A stretch of 64,000 nt of DNA from Cystobacter fuscus DSM 2262. Its GTDB lineage: Bacteria; Myxococcota; Myxococcia; Myxococcales; Myxococcaceae. Location of the stretch: the NCBI RefSeq assembly GCF_000335475.2, contig NZ_ANAH02000072.1, positions 1 through 64,000 on the forward strand. The letters run 5' to 3'. A model generated the notes under the pieces. That model was given only the letters and a program-made list of their open reading frames with translations, was not told the origin of the DNA and did no database searches. Of this stretch, positions 8,138-18,005 are shown one piece after another. The position numbers were made by a program, and so were the translations under genes. Within the stretch, counting starts at the first letter, position 1. Each line of letters begins with the position of its first letter.

Positions 8138-9264
8138 GCACGTGGGCGGCCCTGGCGATGGCCTGGGGAGGACTGGCCGGTGGCTTCAGCGCGGTGGCGT
8201 TGGCGCGCCTCATGCGGCGGCGTCCGGCGGCGGCCTCCACGCGGGTGCCGGTGTTGTTGCTGCGTCCGGTGGATGCGCCCACGCCCCGCGAGGTGGAGAA
8301 CCTGGCCACGCCCATCGACTACCCGGGCCCGTTGGAGCACGTGGTGCTCGCCCCCGAGCGACCGCCCCTGCCCGAGCACGTGCGCTGGGTGCCGAGCGAG
8401 CCCTCGACGCCCAACCGCAAGGTGGGGCACCTGCTGCACGCGCTGAGGGTGCTGCCCCGGGAGGGCCGGGTGGTGCTGGTGGTGGACGCGGACGTGGTGG
8501 TGACGGGCGAGCTGGTGGCGGGTCTGGCGGCGCCGGTGGCGGCGGGCGTGGCGCTGAGCACGGCGGTGCCCACGCCGGTGGGCGCGCGGGGGCTCTCCGG
8601 ACGGGCCGTGGCCGCGCTGCTGCGTCGCACGCACCACAGCTTCCGGGCGCTGCACGTGATGAGCGCCGGGGCGGCGGCGGTGTGTGGCAAGGCGCTCGGG
8701 CTGAGTGACCGGGCGGTGGAGGAACTGCCCGCGCTGGCGGACCACATCGGCGAGGACCTGGAGCTGTCCAAGCGGCTGCACGCGCGCGGTCTCGGCGTGG
8801 CGTTGTGCGAGGTGCCGGCGGTGGTGCCCCTGGCCGCGGGAGACTGGGACGCGGCCCTGGCCCGCTTCACGCGCTGGATGCAGGTGTTGCGCAGCCACCG
8901 GCCCGGGCTCTACCCGACGGTGCCCCTGCTGTTCACGCCCACGTGGCCGCTGCTGGTGCTCGGCATGGCGGTGGGCTCGCCGGGCCTCTTGGGGTGCGTG
9001 GCGGCGCTGGTGGCCGTGCGCACCTTGTTGTCCTGGCGGCTCGCGTGGCTCAGCGCTCCCGGAGCCCACGCGGGGGGCTCCGAGGGCGGAGCGCTCCGCT
9101 TCGCGCTGGATTGGTTGTTGGGCGAGGCCCTGTTGCTCGCCGCCTTCGTCCGCTCCCTCGCGCACCCCCCGCGGGTGACGTGGCGGGGGCGCGTCTATGC
9201 GTTGCACCCAGGAGGCCGGATGTCACCCGGATGGACGGAATTGAAGCAGGAGGGCGGGGTATGA
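8134..9264 (+). CDS. GT21-like membrane glycosyltransferase of the carotenoid operon
   Basis: 376 residues, ATG 8134 overlapping the crtC stop. An N-terminal hydrophobic segment is followed by a GT-A domain with the ceramide-glucosyltransferase-like signatures NRKVGHLLHAL, the DAD metal motif in VVDADVVV, the acid pair in IGEDLELSKRL, and an RxxRW motif (RFTRW). Two or three C-terminal membrane segments follow around residues 265-350. Position equals orf6 of the M. xanthus cluster. I infer that it transfers a sugar to the hydroxyl made by CrtC. Donor and acceptor are not determined by the sequence. ATGA overlap with crtYc. Confidence 0.75.
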   Translation: MSTWAALAMAWGGLAGGFSAVALARLMRRRPAAASTRVPVLLLRPVDAPTPREVENLATPIDYPGPLEHVVLAPERPPLPEHVRWVPSEPSTPNRKVGHLLHALRVLPREGRVVLVVDADVVVTGELVAGLAAPVAAGVALSTAVPTPVGARGLSGRAVAALLRRTHHSFRALHVMSAGAAAVCGKALGLSDRAVEELPALADHIGEDLELSKRLHARGLGVALCEVPAVVPLAAGDWDAALARFTRWMQVLRSHRPGLYPTVPLLFTPTWPLLVLGMAVGSPGLLGCVAALVAVRTLLSWRLAWLSAPGAHAGGSEGGALRFALDWLLGEALLLAAFVRSLAHPPRVTWRGRVYALHPGGRMSPGWTELKQEGGV

Positions 9265-9659
9265 CCTACGCACGTTTCCTGGGCCTGTTCGTCGTGCTGC
9301 CCATCATCTTGCTGGCGGTGCGCTATCGGCGCGTGCTCACCGGGCGGGCCCTGCTGCCCCTGGTGCCCCTGCTGGCCATCGTCTACGTGGCCACGTGCCC
9401 CTGGGACAACCTGGCGGTGAAGTGGGGGCTGTGGCGCTTCAAGCCGGAGCTCATCTGGGGCATCGTCGTGGGCTACCTGCCCCTGGAGGAGTACCTCTTC
9501 TTCGGTCTGCAGACGCTGCTGGTGGGGGTGTGGGTGCTCGCGCGGCTGCGCCGGGTGTCCCTGGCGCCCGCTGCCCGCAAGTCCCCCGCGAGCCCTCCGG
9601 TGTCCGTGGGCCCGGGCCGGCTGGACTCCAAGCTGGGCTCCAAGGAGGTGGTGTCATGA
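9261..9659 (+). CDS. crtYc: Heterodimeric lycopene cyclase subunit CrtYc
   Basis: 132 residues with three predicted membrane helices and the family motif PLEEYLFF near residue 74. CrtYc and CrtYd form a heterodimeric lycopene beta-cyclase; in M. xanthus such a pair gives monocyclic carotenoids. After the last helix there is a Pro/Ser/Lys-rich tail of about 35 residues. The gene overlaps both neighbours by ATGA, which would favour equal amounts of the two subunits. Confidence 0.88.
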   Translation: MTYARFLGLFVVLPIILLAVRYRRVLTGRALLPLVPLLAIVYVATCPWDNLAVKWGLWRFKPELIWGIVVGYLPLEEYLFFGLQTLLVGVWVLARLRRVSLAPAARKSPASPPVSVGPGRLDSKLGSKEVVS

Positions 9660-10003
9660 TGGAGTCGCGCTGGGCGTACCTCATCCACCTGATGGCGTGG
9701 GCGGGCCCCTTCATCGCGCTGCAACTCGGGGTGCTGGTGTTCTACTTCCGCGAGCGTTCCTGGGCGGTGCTGCGCGCGGCGCTCGTGCCGGCGGGCGTCA
9801 TGGGCGTCTACCTGTCGGTGGCGGATCACCTGGCCATTCGCGAGGGCATCTGGAGCTTCGGGGAGGGCAAGCACCTGGGCATCTACATCGGCGCGGTGCC
9901 GCTCGAGGAGCTGCTCTTCTTCCTGCTCACCAGCGTCATGGTGGCCCTGGGCCTGACGCTCTTCGCCGCCCTGCTGGCCCGGCGCGAGGCGCGCGTGCCG
10001 TGA
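9656..10003 (+). CDS. crtYd: Heterodimeric lycopene cyclase subunit CrtYd
   Basis: 115 residues with three membrane helices and the matching motif PLEELLFFLL near residue 81, plus the family block EGIWSF before it. It is the partner of CrtYc. A second ATG (9659) directly follows the first; ATG 9656 is chosen because it overlaps the crtYc stop in the same ATGA pattern used throughout the operon. Its own stop overlaps the GTG start of the acyltransferase. Confidence 0.88.
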   Translation: MMESRWAYLIHLMAWAGPFIALQLGVLVFYFRERSWAVLRAALVPAGVMGVYLSVADHLAIREGIWSFGEGKHLGIYIGAVPLEELLFFLLTSVMVALGLTLFAALLARREARVP

Positions 10004-10674
10004 TACACGCGGCCAAGGGCGGACTTCCGGGATGGATGGTCGACACCTACGTGGGCTGGAAGTTCCGCTCGTCCTTCCGGGGCCTGTGGGTGCGCGGAGC
10101 GCTGGAGGACGGCGTGACCGGGCGCCTCGTCTATGCGAACCACTCCAACTGGTGGGATGGCTTCGTGCTGCACCAACTTGGCCGGGCGGCGGGTTGGGAC
10201 ACATACTGTGTCATGGAGGAGAAGAACCTGGCGCGCTATCGCTTCCTGTCGCGCATCGGTGCCTTCAGCATCCGGCGGGGTGAGGCGGCCTCGTCCCTGG
10301 AGACGCTGCGCTACGCGAGTTCGCTGCTCGCCCGGTCCCGGGCAGCGGTGTGCATCTTCCCGGAGGGAGAGCTGCGGCCCCACGGCGTGCGCTCGCTGAA
10401 GCTGGAGCGCGGGGTGGAGCTGCTCGCGCGGGTGAGCGGGGCGCGCTGCGTTCCGCTCTGCATCCGCTACGCCTTCTTCGAGCACGAGCGGCCGGACGTG
10501 CTGGTGGAGGTGGGCGAGTCACACGCGGCGGCCCCCCTGGAGCGCTACCGCAAGGAGCTGGAGGCGGCGGCACGGCGGCTGGAGGCGGCGACGAGTCTGG
10601 AGGGCTTCACCCAGGTGGTGTCCGGCGCCCGGGGCGTGGCCGAACGTTGGGACGCGGTGCGTGGCCATGGCTGA
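10000..10674 (+). CDS. PlsC-like acyltransferase of the carotenoid operon
   Basis: 224 residues from GTG 10000 (GTGA overlap). The acyltransferase HxxxxD motif is intact as NHSNWWDG near residue 46, and FPEGELRP near residue 124 is the acyl-acceptor block. An IGAFSIRRGEA segment lies between them. It corresponds to orf9 of the M. xanthus car cluster. Myxobacterial carotenoids are commonly fatty-acid esters of glycosylated carotenoids, so I infer it acylates the sugar added by the upstream glycosyltransferase. A phospholipid role is the alternative. Its last 8 nt overlap the regulator gene. Confidence 0.75.
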   Translation: MIHAAKGGLPGWMVDTYVGWKFRSSFRGLWVRGALEDGVTGRLVYANHSNWWDGFVLHQLGRAAGWDTYCVMEEKNLARYRFLSRIGAFSIRRGEAASSLETLRYASSLLARSRAAVCIFPEGELRPHGVRSLKLERGVELLARVSGARCVPLCIRYAFFEHERPDVLVEVGESHAAAPLERYRKELEAAARRLEAATSLEGFTQVVSGARGVAERWDAVRGHG

Positions 10675-11569
10675 GCGCACCTATCGCATTCACATCGCCG
10701 CCGAGTTCTCCGGCGTGAGGGTGGAGCTCATCCGCGCCTGGGAGCGGCGCTATGGGGTGCTCTCGCCCCAGCGCACGCCCTCGGGCTACCGGGTGTACAC
10801 GGACCGGGACGTGGCACTGCTGCGGCGGCTCAAGCAGCTCACCGAGGAGGGCGTGTCCATCAGCGAGGCGGCGAAGATGCTGCCTCAGTTGCTGGCGGAA
10901 ATCGACGCGGCCCAGCCTTCCCAGTCTCCGCCTCCGGAGCCGAGCGACGGCAGCGTGGCCTCCTGGCGCGAGGAGGTGCTGGCGGCGGTCAAGGCGTTGG
11001 ATCAACGCCGGGTGTCGGAGACGCTGGACGAGGTGCTCGCGGCGCTCTCTCCGTTGAAGGCCTACGAGGACGTGCTGGTGCCCCTGCAGCAGGAAGTGGG
11101 AGAGCTGTGGCACCAGGGCGTCTTCACGGTGGGGCAGGAGCACCTGGTGACGCAGGAGATCCGCGCGCGGCTCATCAGCCTGCTCCACTCCGCGCCCAAC
11201 AAGGGACCGCGGCACGCGCTCCTGGCGTGCTTCCCGGAGGAGCAACACGAGCTGGGCCTGCTGGGCATGGCGCTGCGGCTGCGCTACTCCGGGATGACGG
11301 TGACGCTGCTGGGCCAGCGCACGCCCACCGACGATGTGGTCCGCATGGCGCGGGCGCTCGAGGTGGACCTCGTGGGCCTGTCGTCGGTGGTGGACCCCGG
11401 TGCCCAGGAGTTCGAGGAGATCCTCACCCGGGTCATCCGTGGCCTCGCCTCGGGCATGGCCGTCTGGGTGGGAGGACGGGCGGTGCTCCAGTACCGGGCG
11501 CTGTGCGAGCGCCTGGGCGTGCGCGTCTTCGAGCACGCCGCCGACTGGCCACGGCTCCTGGGAGGGTAG
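10667..11569 (+). CDS. carH: CarH-type B12-dependent photoreceptor repressor (MerR DNA-binding domain)
   Basis: 300 residues. Residues 5-75 are a MerR winged helix (RAWERRYGVLSPQRT), then a Pro/Ser linker, then a cobalamin-binding module. The residues that hold adenosylcobalamin in Thermus CarH are all present with identical spacing: W148 and H149 (there W131/H132, H132 being the light-state ligand), E158-H159 (E141/H142) and H194 in EQHELG (H177, the axial ligand). A light-released tetrameric repressor is therefore predicted. M. xanthus has two such genes in tandem, carA and carH; here there is one, and the next gene is unrelated. ATG 10667 is preferred to the in-frame GTG 10661. It is probably autoregulated through the operator at 1923-1977. 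Confidence 0.88.
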   Translation: MAERTYRIHIAAEFSGVRVELIRAWERRYGVLSPQRTPSGYRVYTDRDVALLRRLKQLTEEGVSISEAAKMLPQLLAEIDAAQPSQSPPPEPSDGSVASWREEVLAAVKALDQRRVSETLDEVLAALSPLKAYEDVLVPLQQEVGELWHQGVFTVGQEHLVTQEIRARLISLLHSAPNKGPRHALLACFPEEQHELGLLGMALRLRYSGMTVTLLGQRTPTDDVVRMARALEVDLVGLSSVVDPGAQEFEEILTRVIRGLASGMAVWVGGRAVLQYRALCERLGVRVFEHAADWPRLLGG

Positions 11570-11570
11570 G

Positions 11571-11613
11571 GGAGCGCGCCGGGCGAGGGTTGCTCCCGGC
11601 ATGAGCGCGCTCC
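11571..11613 (+). terminator. Hairpin after the carotenoid operon
   Basis: A 9-bp GC stem (11571-11579 with 11605-11613) encloses a 6-bp alternative stem (11578-11583 with 11595-11600). It starts 1 nt after the regulator stop. No strong T-tract follows, only TCTATACT, so termination efficiency is uncertain. Confidence 0.45.
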
Positions 11614-11632
11614 TCTATACTCCGCGCCGGCC

Positions 11633-13018
11633 ATGCCACTCGTGAAAAGACCTGTCCTGAAGACCCCGAGCGCCGGGATGCTCCTGGGTGTCTGCTTCCT
11701 GTTCCTCTGCCTCGCGGTGCCACTGCCGGGGTGCGTGCACGACTCCGGGTCCGGGCCCGCCAGGTCGGCCGAGGCGGTGGCCTTCATCGGGGTGAATGTC
11801 GTCCCCATGGAGTCCGAGCGCGTGCTGCCGGAGCAGACGGTCATCGTGCGCGATGGGCTCATCTCGGCCATGGGTCCCTCCTCGGCCATCACCGTGCCGG
11901 CGGGCGCCCAGCGCATCGAGGCCAAGGGCCGCTATCTGATGCCCGGCCTGTCGGACTTCCACATCCACCTGCACTCGGACGAGCAGCTCCTGTCGTACCT
12001 GGCCCATGGCGTCACCACCGTCTTCGAGCTGAACGGCACCCCACGCCACCTGAAGCTGCGCGAGCAGATCGCCAAGGGCCAGGTGCTCGGCCCCCGGCTC
12101 TACACGAGCAGTCCGCTCATGGATGGAGGCCCCGAGGGGGGCATCGTGGTGTCGGTGAACTCGCCCGAGCAGGCGCGCCAGGCGGTGGTGCGCCAGAAGC
12201 GCGAGGGCTACGACGCCATCAAGGTCTACGACAACGTCCCGCCGGGGGTGTACGAGCAGCTGGTGGCCACGGCGCGCGAGCAGAAGCTGCCGGTGATGGG
12301 GCATGTGCCGCGCACGGTGGGCGTGGACGCGGTGCTGCGCGCGCGCCAGGCGTTCATCTCCCACGGCATCGAGTACTTCCTCGCTGGCTCCCGCGACGAA
12401 TCACGCATCCCCGGCTTCGCGCTCGGCACGAAGGCGGCGGGGACGACGGTGGTGCCGGATCTGTCGCATGTCCACACGTCCTTGAAGATGATGGAGGACC
12501 TGGAGGGCGTCTTCTCGGACCCCGAGGCGCGCTACCTGTCCCCGAAGGTGATGAGCGACTGGCGCTACTCCAACCCGACGCGCCGGGTGGACGTGCGGCA
12601 GTTCTCCGAGCGGCAGCGGGCGGCGTACCCCTACGTGCAGCACCTCACCCTGTCGCTGCAGCGCGCCGGCGTGCGGCTGGTGCTGGGCACGAACGCGTCG
12701 GACGCGGGGCTCTTTCCCGGCAAGACGGTGCACCTGGAGCTGGCGGAGCTGGTGGGGGCGGGCCTGTCGCCCTACGAGGCCCTGGCGACGAGCACGCGCA
12801 ACCCCGCGGCCTTCATCGAGGAGCACGTGGACCCGGCGGCGCGCTTCGGCACGGTGGCGGTGGGCCAGCACGCGGATCTGCTGCTCTTGCCGGGCAATCC
12901 CCTGGAGGATGTCGGGCAGGCGGGGCAGGCGCTCGGGGTGATGGTGCGGGGCCAGTGGCTGACGCGCGAGCAACTGCAGCGCATGCGGGACAAGGTGGCC
13001 GAGTCCTTCAACCGGTGA
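11633..13018 (+). CDS. Metal-dependent amidohydrolase lipoprotein
   Basis: 461 residues from ATG 11633. A lipoprotein signal ends in LPGC (Cys near residue 34), so it should be membrane-anchored outside the cytoplasm. The amidohydrolase signature is complete: the HxH metal pair in DFHIHLH, the Lys in YDAIKVYDN, the His in GHVPRTVG, and the Asp in the NASDAG block. The C-terminal beta-sandwich GQHADLLLLPGNPLE is typical. Substrate is unknown; imidazolonepropionase/prolidase-like relatives hydrolyse cyclic amides or dipeptides. A TATACT -10 element at 11616-11621 lies only 11 nt before the ATG, suggesting a separate promoter and an almost leaderless mRNA rather than readthrough from the carotenoid operon. 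Confidence 0.82.
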   Translation: MPLVKRPVLKTPSAGMLLGVCFLFLCLAVPLPGCVHDSGSGPARSAEAVAFIGVNVVPMESERVLPEQTVIVRDGLISAMGPSSAITVPAGAQRIEAKGRYLMPGLSDFHIHLHSDEQLLSYLAHGVTTVFELNGTPRHLKLREQIAKGQVLGPRLYTSSPLMDGGPEGGIVVSVNSPEQARQAVVRQKREGYDAIKVYDNVPPGVYEQLVATAREQKLPVMGHVPRTVGVDAVLRARQAFISHGIEYFLAGSRDESRIPGFALGTKAAGTTVVPDLSHVHTSLKMMEDLEGVFSDPEARYLSPKVMSDWRYSNPTRRVDVRQFSERQRAAYPYVQHLTLSLQRAGVRLVLGTNASDAGLFPGKTVHLELAELVGAGLSPYEALATSTRNPAAFIEEHVDPAARFGTVAVGQHADLLLLPGNPLEDVGQAGQALGVMVRGQWLTREQLQRMRDKVAESFNR

Positions 13019-13034
13019 GCCCGGGCGGACACGG

Positions 13035-13055
13035 GGCCCCCTCCGAGAGGGGGCC
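13035..13055. terminator. Bidirectional terminator hairpin between convergent genes
   Basis: Perfect 9-bp stem (13035-13043 with 13047-13055) with loop CGA, lying in the 52-bp gap between the convergent amidohydrolase and SnoaL-like genes. No T-tract on either side. Confidence 0.6.
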
Positions 13056-13070
13056 GGCTTCAGCGTCCGC

Positions 13071-13481
13071 TCAGGCCGCGCTCAACTGGCGCTGCAGCGA
13101 CTGGGTGTCCACGTTGCTCCAGTACTCGACGATCTTCCCGTTCTCGAGCCGGTAGCGCAGGTTGTCCACGACCTCCGCCGTGCGGCCGGTGGCCGGGATG
13201 CCCATGAAGGTGCCGATGTGCTTGGCCTTCATGACGAGCTGACACGAGAAGGTCTCTCCCTCCTGGGAGAAGCTGTCGACGCGGAAGCTGATGTCGGAGA
13301 AGGTGTCCAGGAAGGCGCGAGTCATCTGCTCGAAGCCCTGGATGCCGGGGGTCTGCCCCGGATAGACGGGGTGGGAGACGATGTTCGCGGCGATGAAGTC
13401 GCCCAGTCGCCCCACATTGCGCTGGATGTAGAGCGTGTTGAGGAAATCCTCGTAGAACTGACGGGCCTTCGCGGCGTCCAT
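13071..13481 (-). CDS. SnoaL-like ester cyclase/polyketide cyclase family protein
   Basis: 136 residues from ATG 13481, with a GGAAGGA site upstream on the minus strand; an in-frame ATG 60 bp further upstream lacks such a site. The sequence fits the SnoaL-like NTF2 fold: FYEDFLNTLY, IVSHPVYPG, GIQGFEQMTRAF, and the core strand GTFMGIPATGR typical of the ester-cyclase group. Members range from polyketide aldol cyclases to proteins of unknown activity. No polyketide genes are nearby, so no substrate can be assigned. It stands alone and convergent to the amidohydrolase. Confidence 0.75.
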   Translation of the reverse strand: MDAAKARQFYEDFLNTLYIQRNVGRLGDFIAANIVSHPVYPGQTPGIQGFEQMTRAFLDTFSDISFRVDSFSQEGETFSCQLVMKAKHIGTFMGIPATGRTAEVVDNLRYRLENGKIVEYWSNVDTQSLQRQLSAA

Positions 13482-13796
13482 GGCGGGTCCTTCCGGGGTA
13501 ATCGGGGAGCGGGATGATAGCGGGTGGCGTGATAAAGACAACGCCTCCCGCCATGTGCGTCTGCGATTGAGCAGGGCGCTGGGGCAGGGCAGGCACTCTG
13601 ACGGTGTGGAGTGAATTCTTCAACCCTGGTGGATGAGCGCTGGACGCGTGGCGCCTGGTTCGGGACTCCAGCCTCGCCTGTTCGATCCGCGTAAAAGCAA
13701 TAGCGCTTCGGGGTGGGGACGAGCAGCGCTCGCTATGTGCCCGAGCAGTTTTGATGTACCCGTTGTCGTTCCACCCTCACTCCAGGAGAACCCCCC
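13482..13796. other. Intergenic region, 315 bp
   Basis: Divergent spacer between the SnoaL-like gene and the broken hydrolase gene. It must hold both promoters, but I see no convincing -35/-10 pair. A weak 5-bp GGCGT/ACGCC inverted repeat is present around 13526-13545. AGGAG at 13784-13788 is the ribosome-binding site of the following TTG start. Confidence 0.5.
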
Positions 13797-14673
13797 TTGA
13801 AACATGTTTCCCTGTTGTTGTTGGCCGCCGTGTCGCTGTTCGCGCCGAGCGCGAGCGCGCAGACCGCGACGCTGGTCACCTTCCCGGGCCCGACAGGCGA
13901 CGATACGCTGGAGTCCGGACAGCTCTCGGGCGTGCTCTACCTGCCCGCCAACTAGTTACTGGTCCAACCGGGTCGTGGGCGCCACCAACTCCAATGGCAC
14001 CCCCAACCTGCAGAACCAGGTGGAGAAGTGGGGCTTGCAACTGGCGTCGCGAGGCATCGTCGCCCTGGCGGTCGACAGCTTCACCCGGCGCAGGCTGTCC
14101 ATGGCCCCCGACGCGGACAGCGCCCTGTGGCAGGACCAGTGTTCGGGCAAGCAGTACGCGGGACGGGTCAATCCCTATACCACCCGCGTGTTGGATGCCC
14201 AGGCGGCACGGGCCTGGCTGGTGACGGACAGCCGCATCAACGCGACGCGGGTGGGCCTCCTGGGCTGGTCCCATGGCGCGCAGGCGGCCATGGTGGAGGC
14301 GGCGGAGAAGCCGACGAACACCCTCTTCCGCACGACGGTGCTGTTCTATCCAGGGTGTGGCTCGGACCTGGGCTTTGGCACCCCGGGCGCGAGCACCTGG
14401 CGGCCGCACCATGAGCTGCGCTTCAACATCGGCACCGAGGACGACTTCTTCTTCAACTGCCAATCCCGCGCGACCACGGCCCAGTCCACCTACGGCTCCA
14501 CGCCGGGCAGTGGACACGAGTTGGTGTTCATCCCATACACAGACGCCGAGCACGGTTTCGATGGCGAATCGCAGACCTGGCCTACGTCCACGACGCCCTG
14601 CTCGACGCCGGATATGTGCGCCATGAGGGACGCGGACCTCGACTCCCTGGCCTTCTTGTTGTCACGTCTTTGA
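13797..14673 (+). pseudogene. Dienelactone-hydrolase-family secreted enzyme, disrupted by deletion/frameshift
   Basis: The 5' part starts at TTG 13797 behind AGGAG and encodes a good signal peptide (hydrophobic core, then SASAQ) plus about 30 mature residues ending GVLYLPAN and a TAG at 13953-13955. The rest of the enzyme continues in another frame from about 13954 to 14673. It includes the nucleophile elbow GLLGWSHGAQ, the acid-containing TEDDFFF region and the catalytic His in DAEHGFD. The expected strand with the oxyanion-hole block (PAVVLLHGCGG-like) between the two parts is missing, so the lesion looks like a deletion that also shifted the frame. A sequencing error cannot produce the missing segment unless it is itself a deletion artefact. 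Confidence 0.7.
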
Positions 14674-14882
14674 TTGAAGCCGAGACACGCCTCCTGGTAT
14701 TCGAGCTGCCCCGCCTGCTCTCCCTGCTCGAAGCGGCTGGGCCGGTTGACGAGCGGCCAGTCGCGAGCGCGGCGGCGGTGGGTGGGCTTGGTGGCCCCGC
14801 CGCGGAGGGTTGTCACAATCCAGACGGGGAGCCTCCATCCCAGGGCATCGGTCATTTGAACCGGCCCGGCAGGAGACACTTC

Positions 14883-15308
14883 ATGCAGACCGCCACCACT
14901 TCCTCCAGTTCCATTCCCACCGCCGGAGTGCTGACTCCCAACCAGTATGTGTTGGGCGGCAAGGGGGTCCGGGTCGAGTTCTCGGCGACCAGCATCACCG
15001 GGGAGTCGCTCCTTCACTACCAGGATGCCACCCACGAGGTGAATGCCCGGGGAGAGGAAATCCGACAGCAGGAGACGGAGCTTGGCACCCTGGTGACCGT
15101 CACCCTCGAGCCCGACGCCGACGCGGGCGCGCTCCTGCTCAGCGTGATCATTCCGCGGGCGCAGCTCCAGGACACGAGGGGTGAGGTTCAGATCGTCACG
15201 AATGCCGTGCTCACCCGCAGCCGGTTTCCCCGGCTCCCCGCGGACGCCCAGCTCCAGACCTACCGGTTCCTCTCGCTGCGGGGCGTGGCCACCTTCGTCG
15301 TGTCCTGA
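14883..15308 (+). CDS. Hypothetical protein, 141 residues
   Basis: Starts at ATG 14883 behind GGAGA. I do not recognise a family. The sequence is acidic, mostly beta-like, with a Thr/Ser-rich start and a conserved-looking core (GKGVRVEFSATSITGESLLHY) and a C-terminal LSLRGVATFVVS. There is no signal peptide, membrane segment or cysteine. Third-position GC is high, as for its neighbours, which supports real coding. It lies alone between the broken hydrolase gene and a lipoprotein gene. Confidence 0.6.
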   Translation: MQTATTSSSSIPTAGVLTPNQYVLGGKGVRVEFSATSITGESLLHYQDATHEVNARGEEIRQQETELGTLVTVTLEPDADAGALLLSVIIPRAQLQDTRGEVQIVTNAVLTRSRFPRLPADAQLQTYRFLSLRGVATFVVS

Positions 15309-15389
15309 CGACGGGAGGGCGGAGCGGGGGAGCGTTCAACCCTCGAGCAGACGCCTCGAGGACTTCTGCTTGGAGTACCATGCCCCGCC

Positions 15390-16259
15390 ATGGCGAGAGC
15401 TTCATACCTGGCGAGGGCGGGCAACTCATTGCTGCTGGGGGCGCAGCTCATCGTGGCGGGGTGCACGGCCGGCCGCGAGGTGAGCCGGCCGGAAAACCCC
15501 TCCCCAGCGCTGATGCGTGTCAAATGCCTCATCACGACGCGAGGGACCAGCGCCCGCTGCCATGTCCTCCAAACCGTTCCGGAAATCGAGGCCAGGGTCG
15601 TGACGGCGCTCTCCATGCGGCGCAGTGAGGCCTTCATGCATCGCGGAAGGCCTGCCTGGATCGACTACACCTTCAACATCCAGGTCCAGCCATCGGATTT
15701 CAACGCCCTCCCCAAGAATCTGTATGCCTCATGGGAGAAGAAGACGTCCGGGGAAACGGAGGAACAGAAGACGGACGCGGAGTTGCGCCAGCTGGCCTCC
15801 TTTCTGTGCCGGCATCAACTGCTCGATTTCCCCGCGACTTCGCGGCTTCCCGCTGGAGCGGATCCCTCCCTGCTCATCCGGCGGGAGGACCTTCTCTTTC
15901 TTTGGCGGCAACCCTTCCTGGCGCCGTTCACCGAACTGGACCGCCGGGATCTCCACGAGGACGTGGCCCACTTCGTCTCATGCGAAGTCACGGAGGTACG
16001 CGCTTCCGGGGACACGGCGGTGGTCTCCCTCCGCCGGTCTTCTCCCCCTTGGGAGGCGCTTCCGCTCGACCTGCTCGACTCCGAGGATGTCCTCGCGCCC
16101 CGTGTGCTGACCGACCGGCTCCAAGCGCTCCAACGTTGGGCCGAGATGCACCCCGCCCGCGGTGAGCCGTCCGTCCACTCCCTCGCGTTCGTGAAATCGT
16201 CCGAGGGGTGGTTCGCGGACTACCATCTTCCGGAGAAGGCGCATCCGGCCGCTCCGTAG
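15390..16259 (+). CDS. Lipoprotein with a TonB C-terminal-like domain
   Basis: 289 residues from ATG 15390. The short hydrophobic N-terminus ends in IVAGC (Cys25), a lipobox. Residues about 40-100 read like a TonB C-terminal domain: a CHVLQTVPEIEARVVTAL helix region followed by RGRPAWIDYTFNIQVQP. That is the form seen in myxobacterial TonB-like proteins that lack the long Pro-rich spacer. The remaining 185 residues (LCRHQLLDF, FLWRQPFLAPF) are not recognised. An outer-membrane-attached TonB-like fold is unusual, since energy-coupling TonB is anchored in the inner membrane. It may be a structural adaptor. Convergent with the POT transporter 14 bp away. Confidence 0.6.
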   Translation: MARASYLARAGNSLLLGAQLIVAGCTAGREVSRPENPSPALMRVKCLITTRGTSARCHVLQTVPEIEARVVTALSMRRSEAFMHRGRPAWIDYTFNIQVQPSDFNALPKNLYASWEKKTSGETEEQKTDAELRQLASFLCRHQLLDFPATSRLPAGADPSLLIRREDLLFLWRQPFLAPFTELDRRDLHEDVAHFVSCEVTEVRASGDTAVVSLRRSSPPWEALPLDLLDSEDVLAPRVLTDRLQALQRWAEMHPARGEPSVHSLAFVKSSEGWFADYHLPEKAHPAAP

Positions 16260-16273
16260 CCGGGCCTGCCCCC

Positions 16274-17800
<1,527 letters not shown>

Positions 17801-18005
17801 GGCGAACTCCAGGGAGAACGGCTGGTGGGCGTCCAGCCGACCCCCCACTCTATCGCTTGGACTTTTTCAGGGCCATTGGATGCACTCGCGTTCGCGCGTG
17901 GAGGCCCACGAATCTTCGGAGGCGCGAGCGTTCACGCTAGAGTCGCCTCGCCCACGGACCGGAGAGTCTGGTGCGTGGTCCCCTTCGACGAGACGAGACA
18001 CGGAG

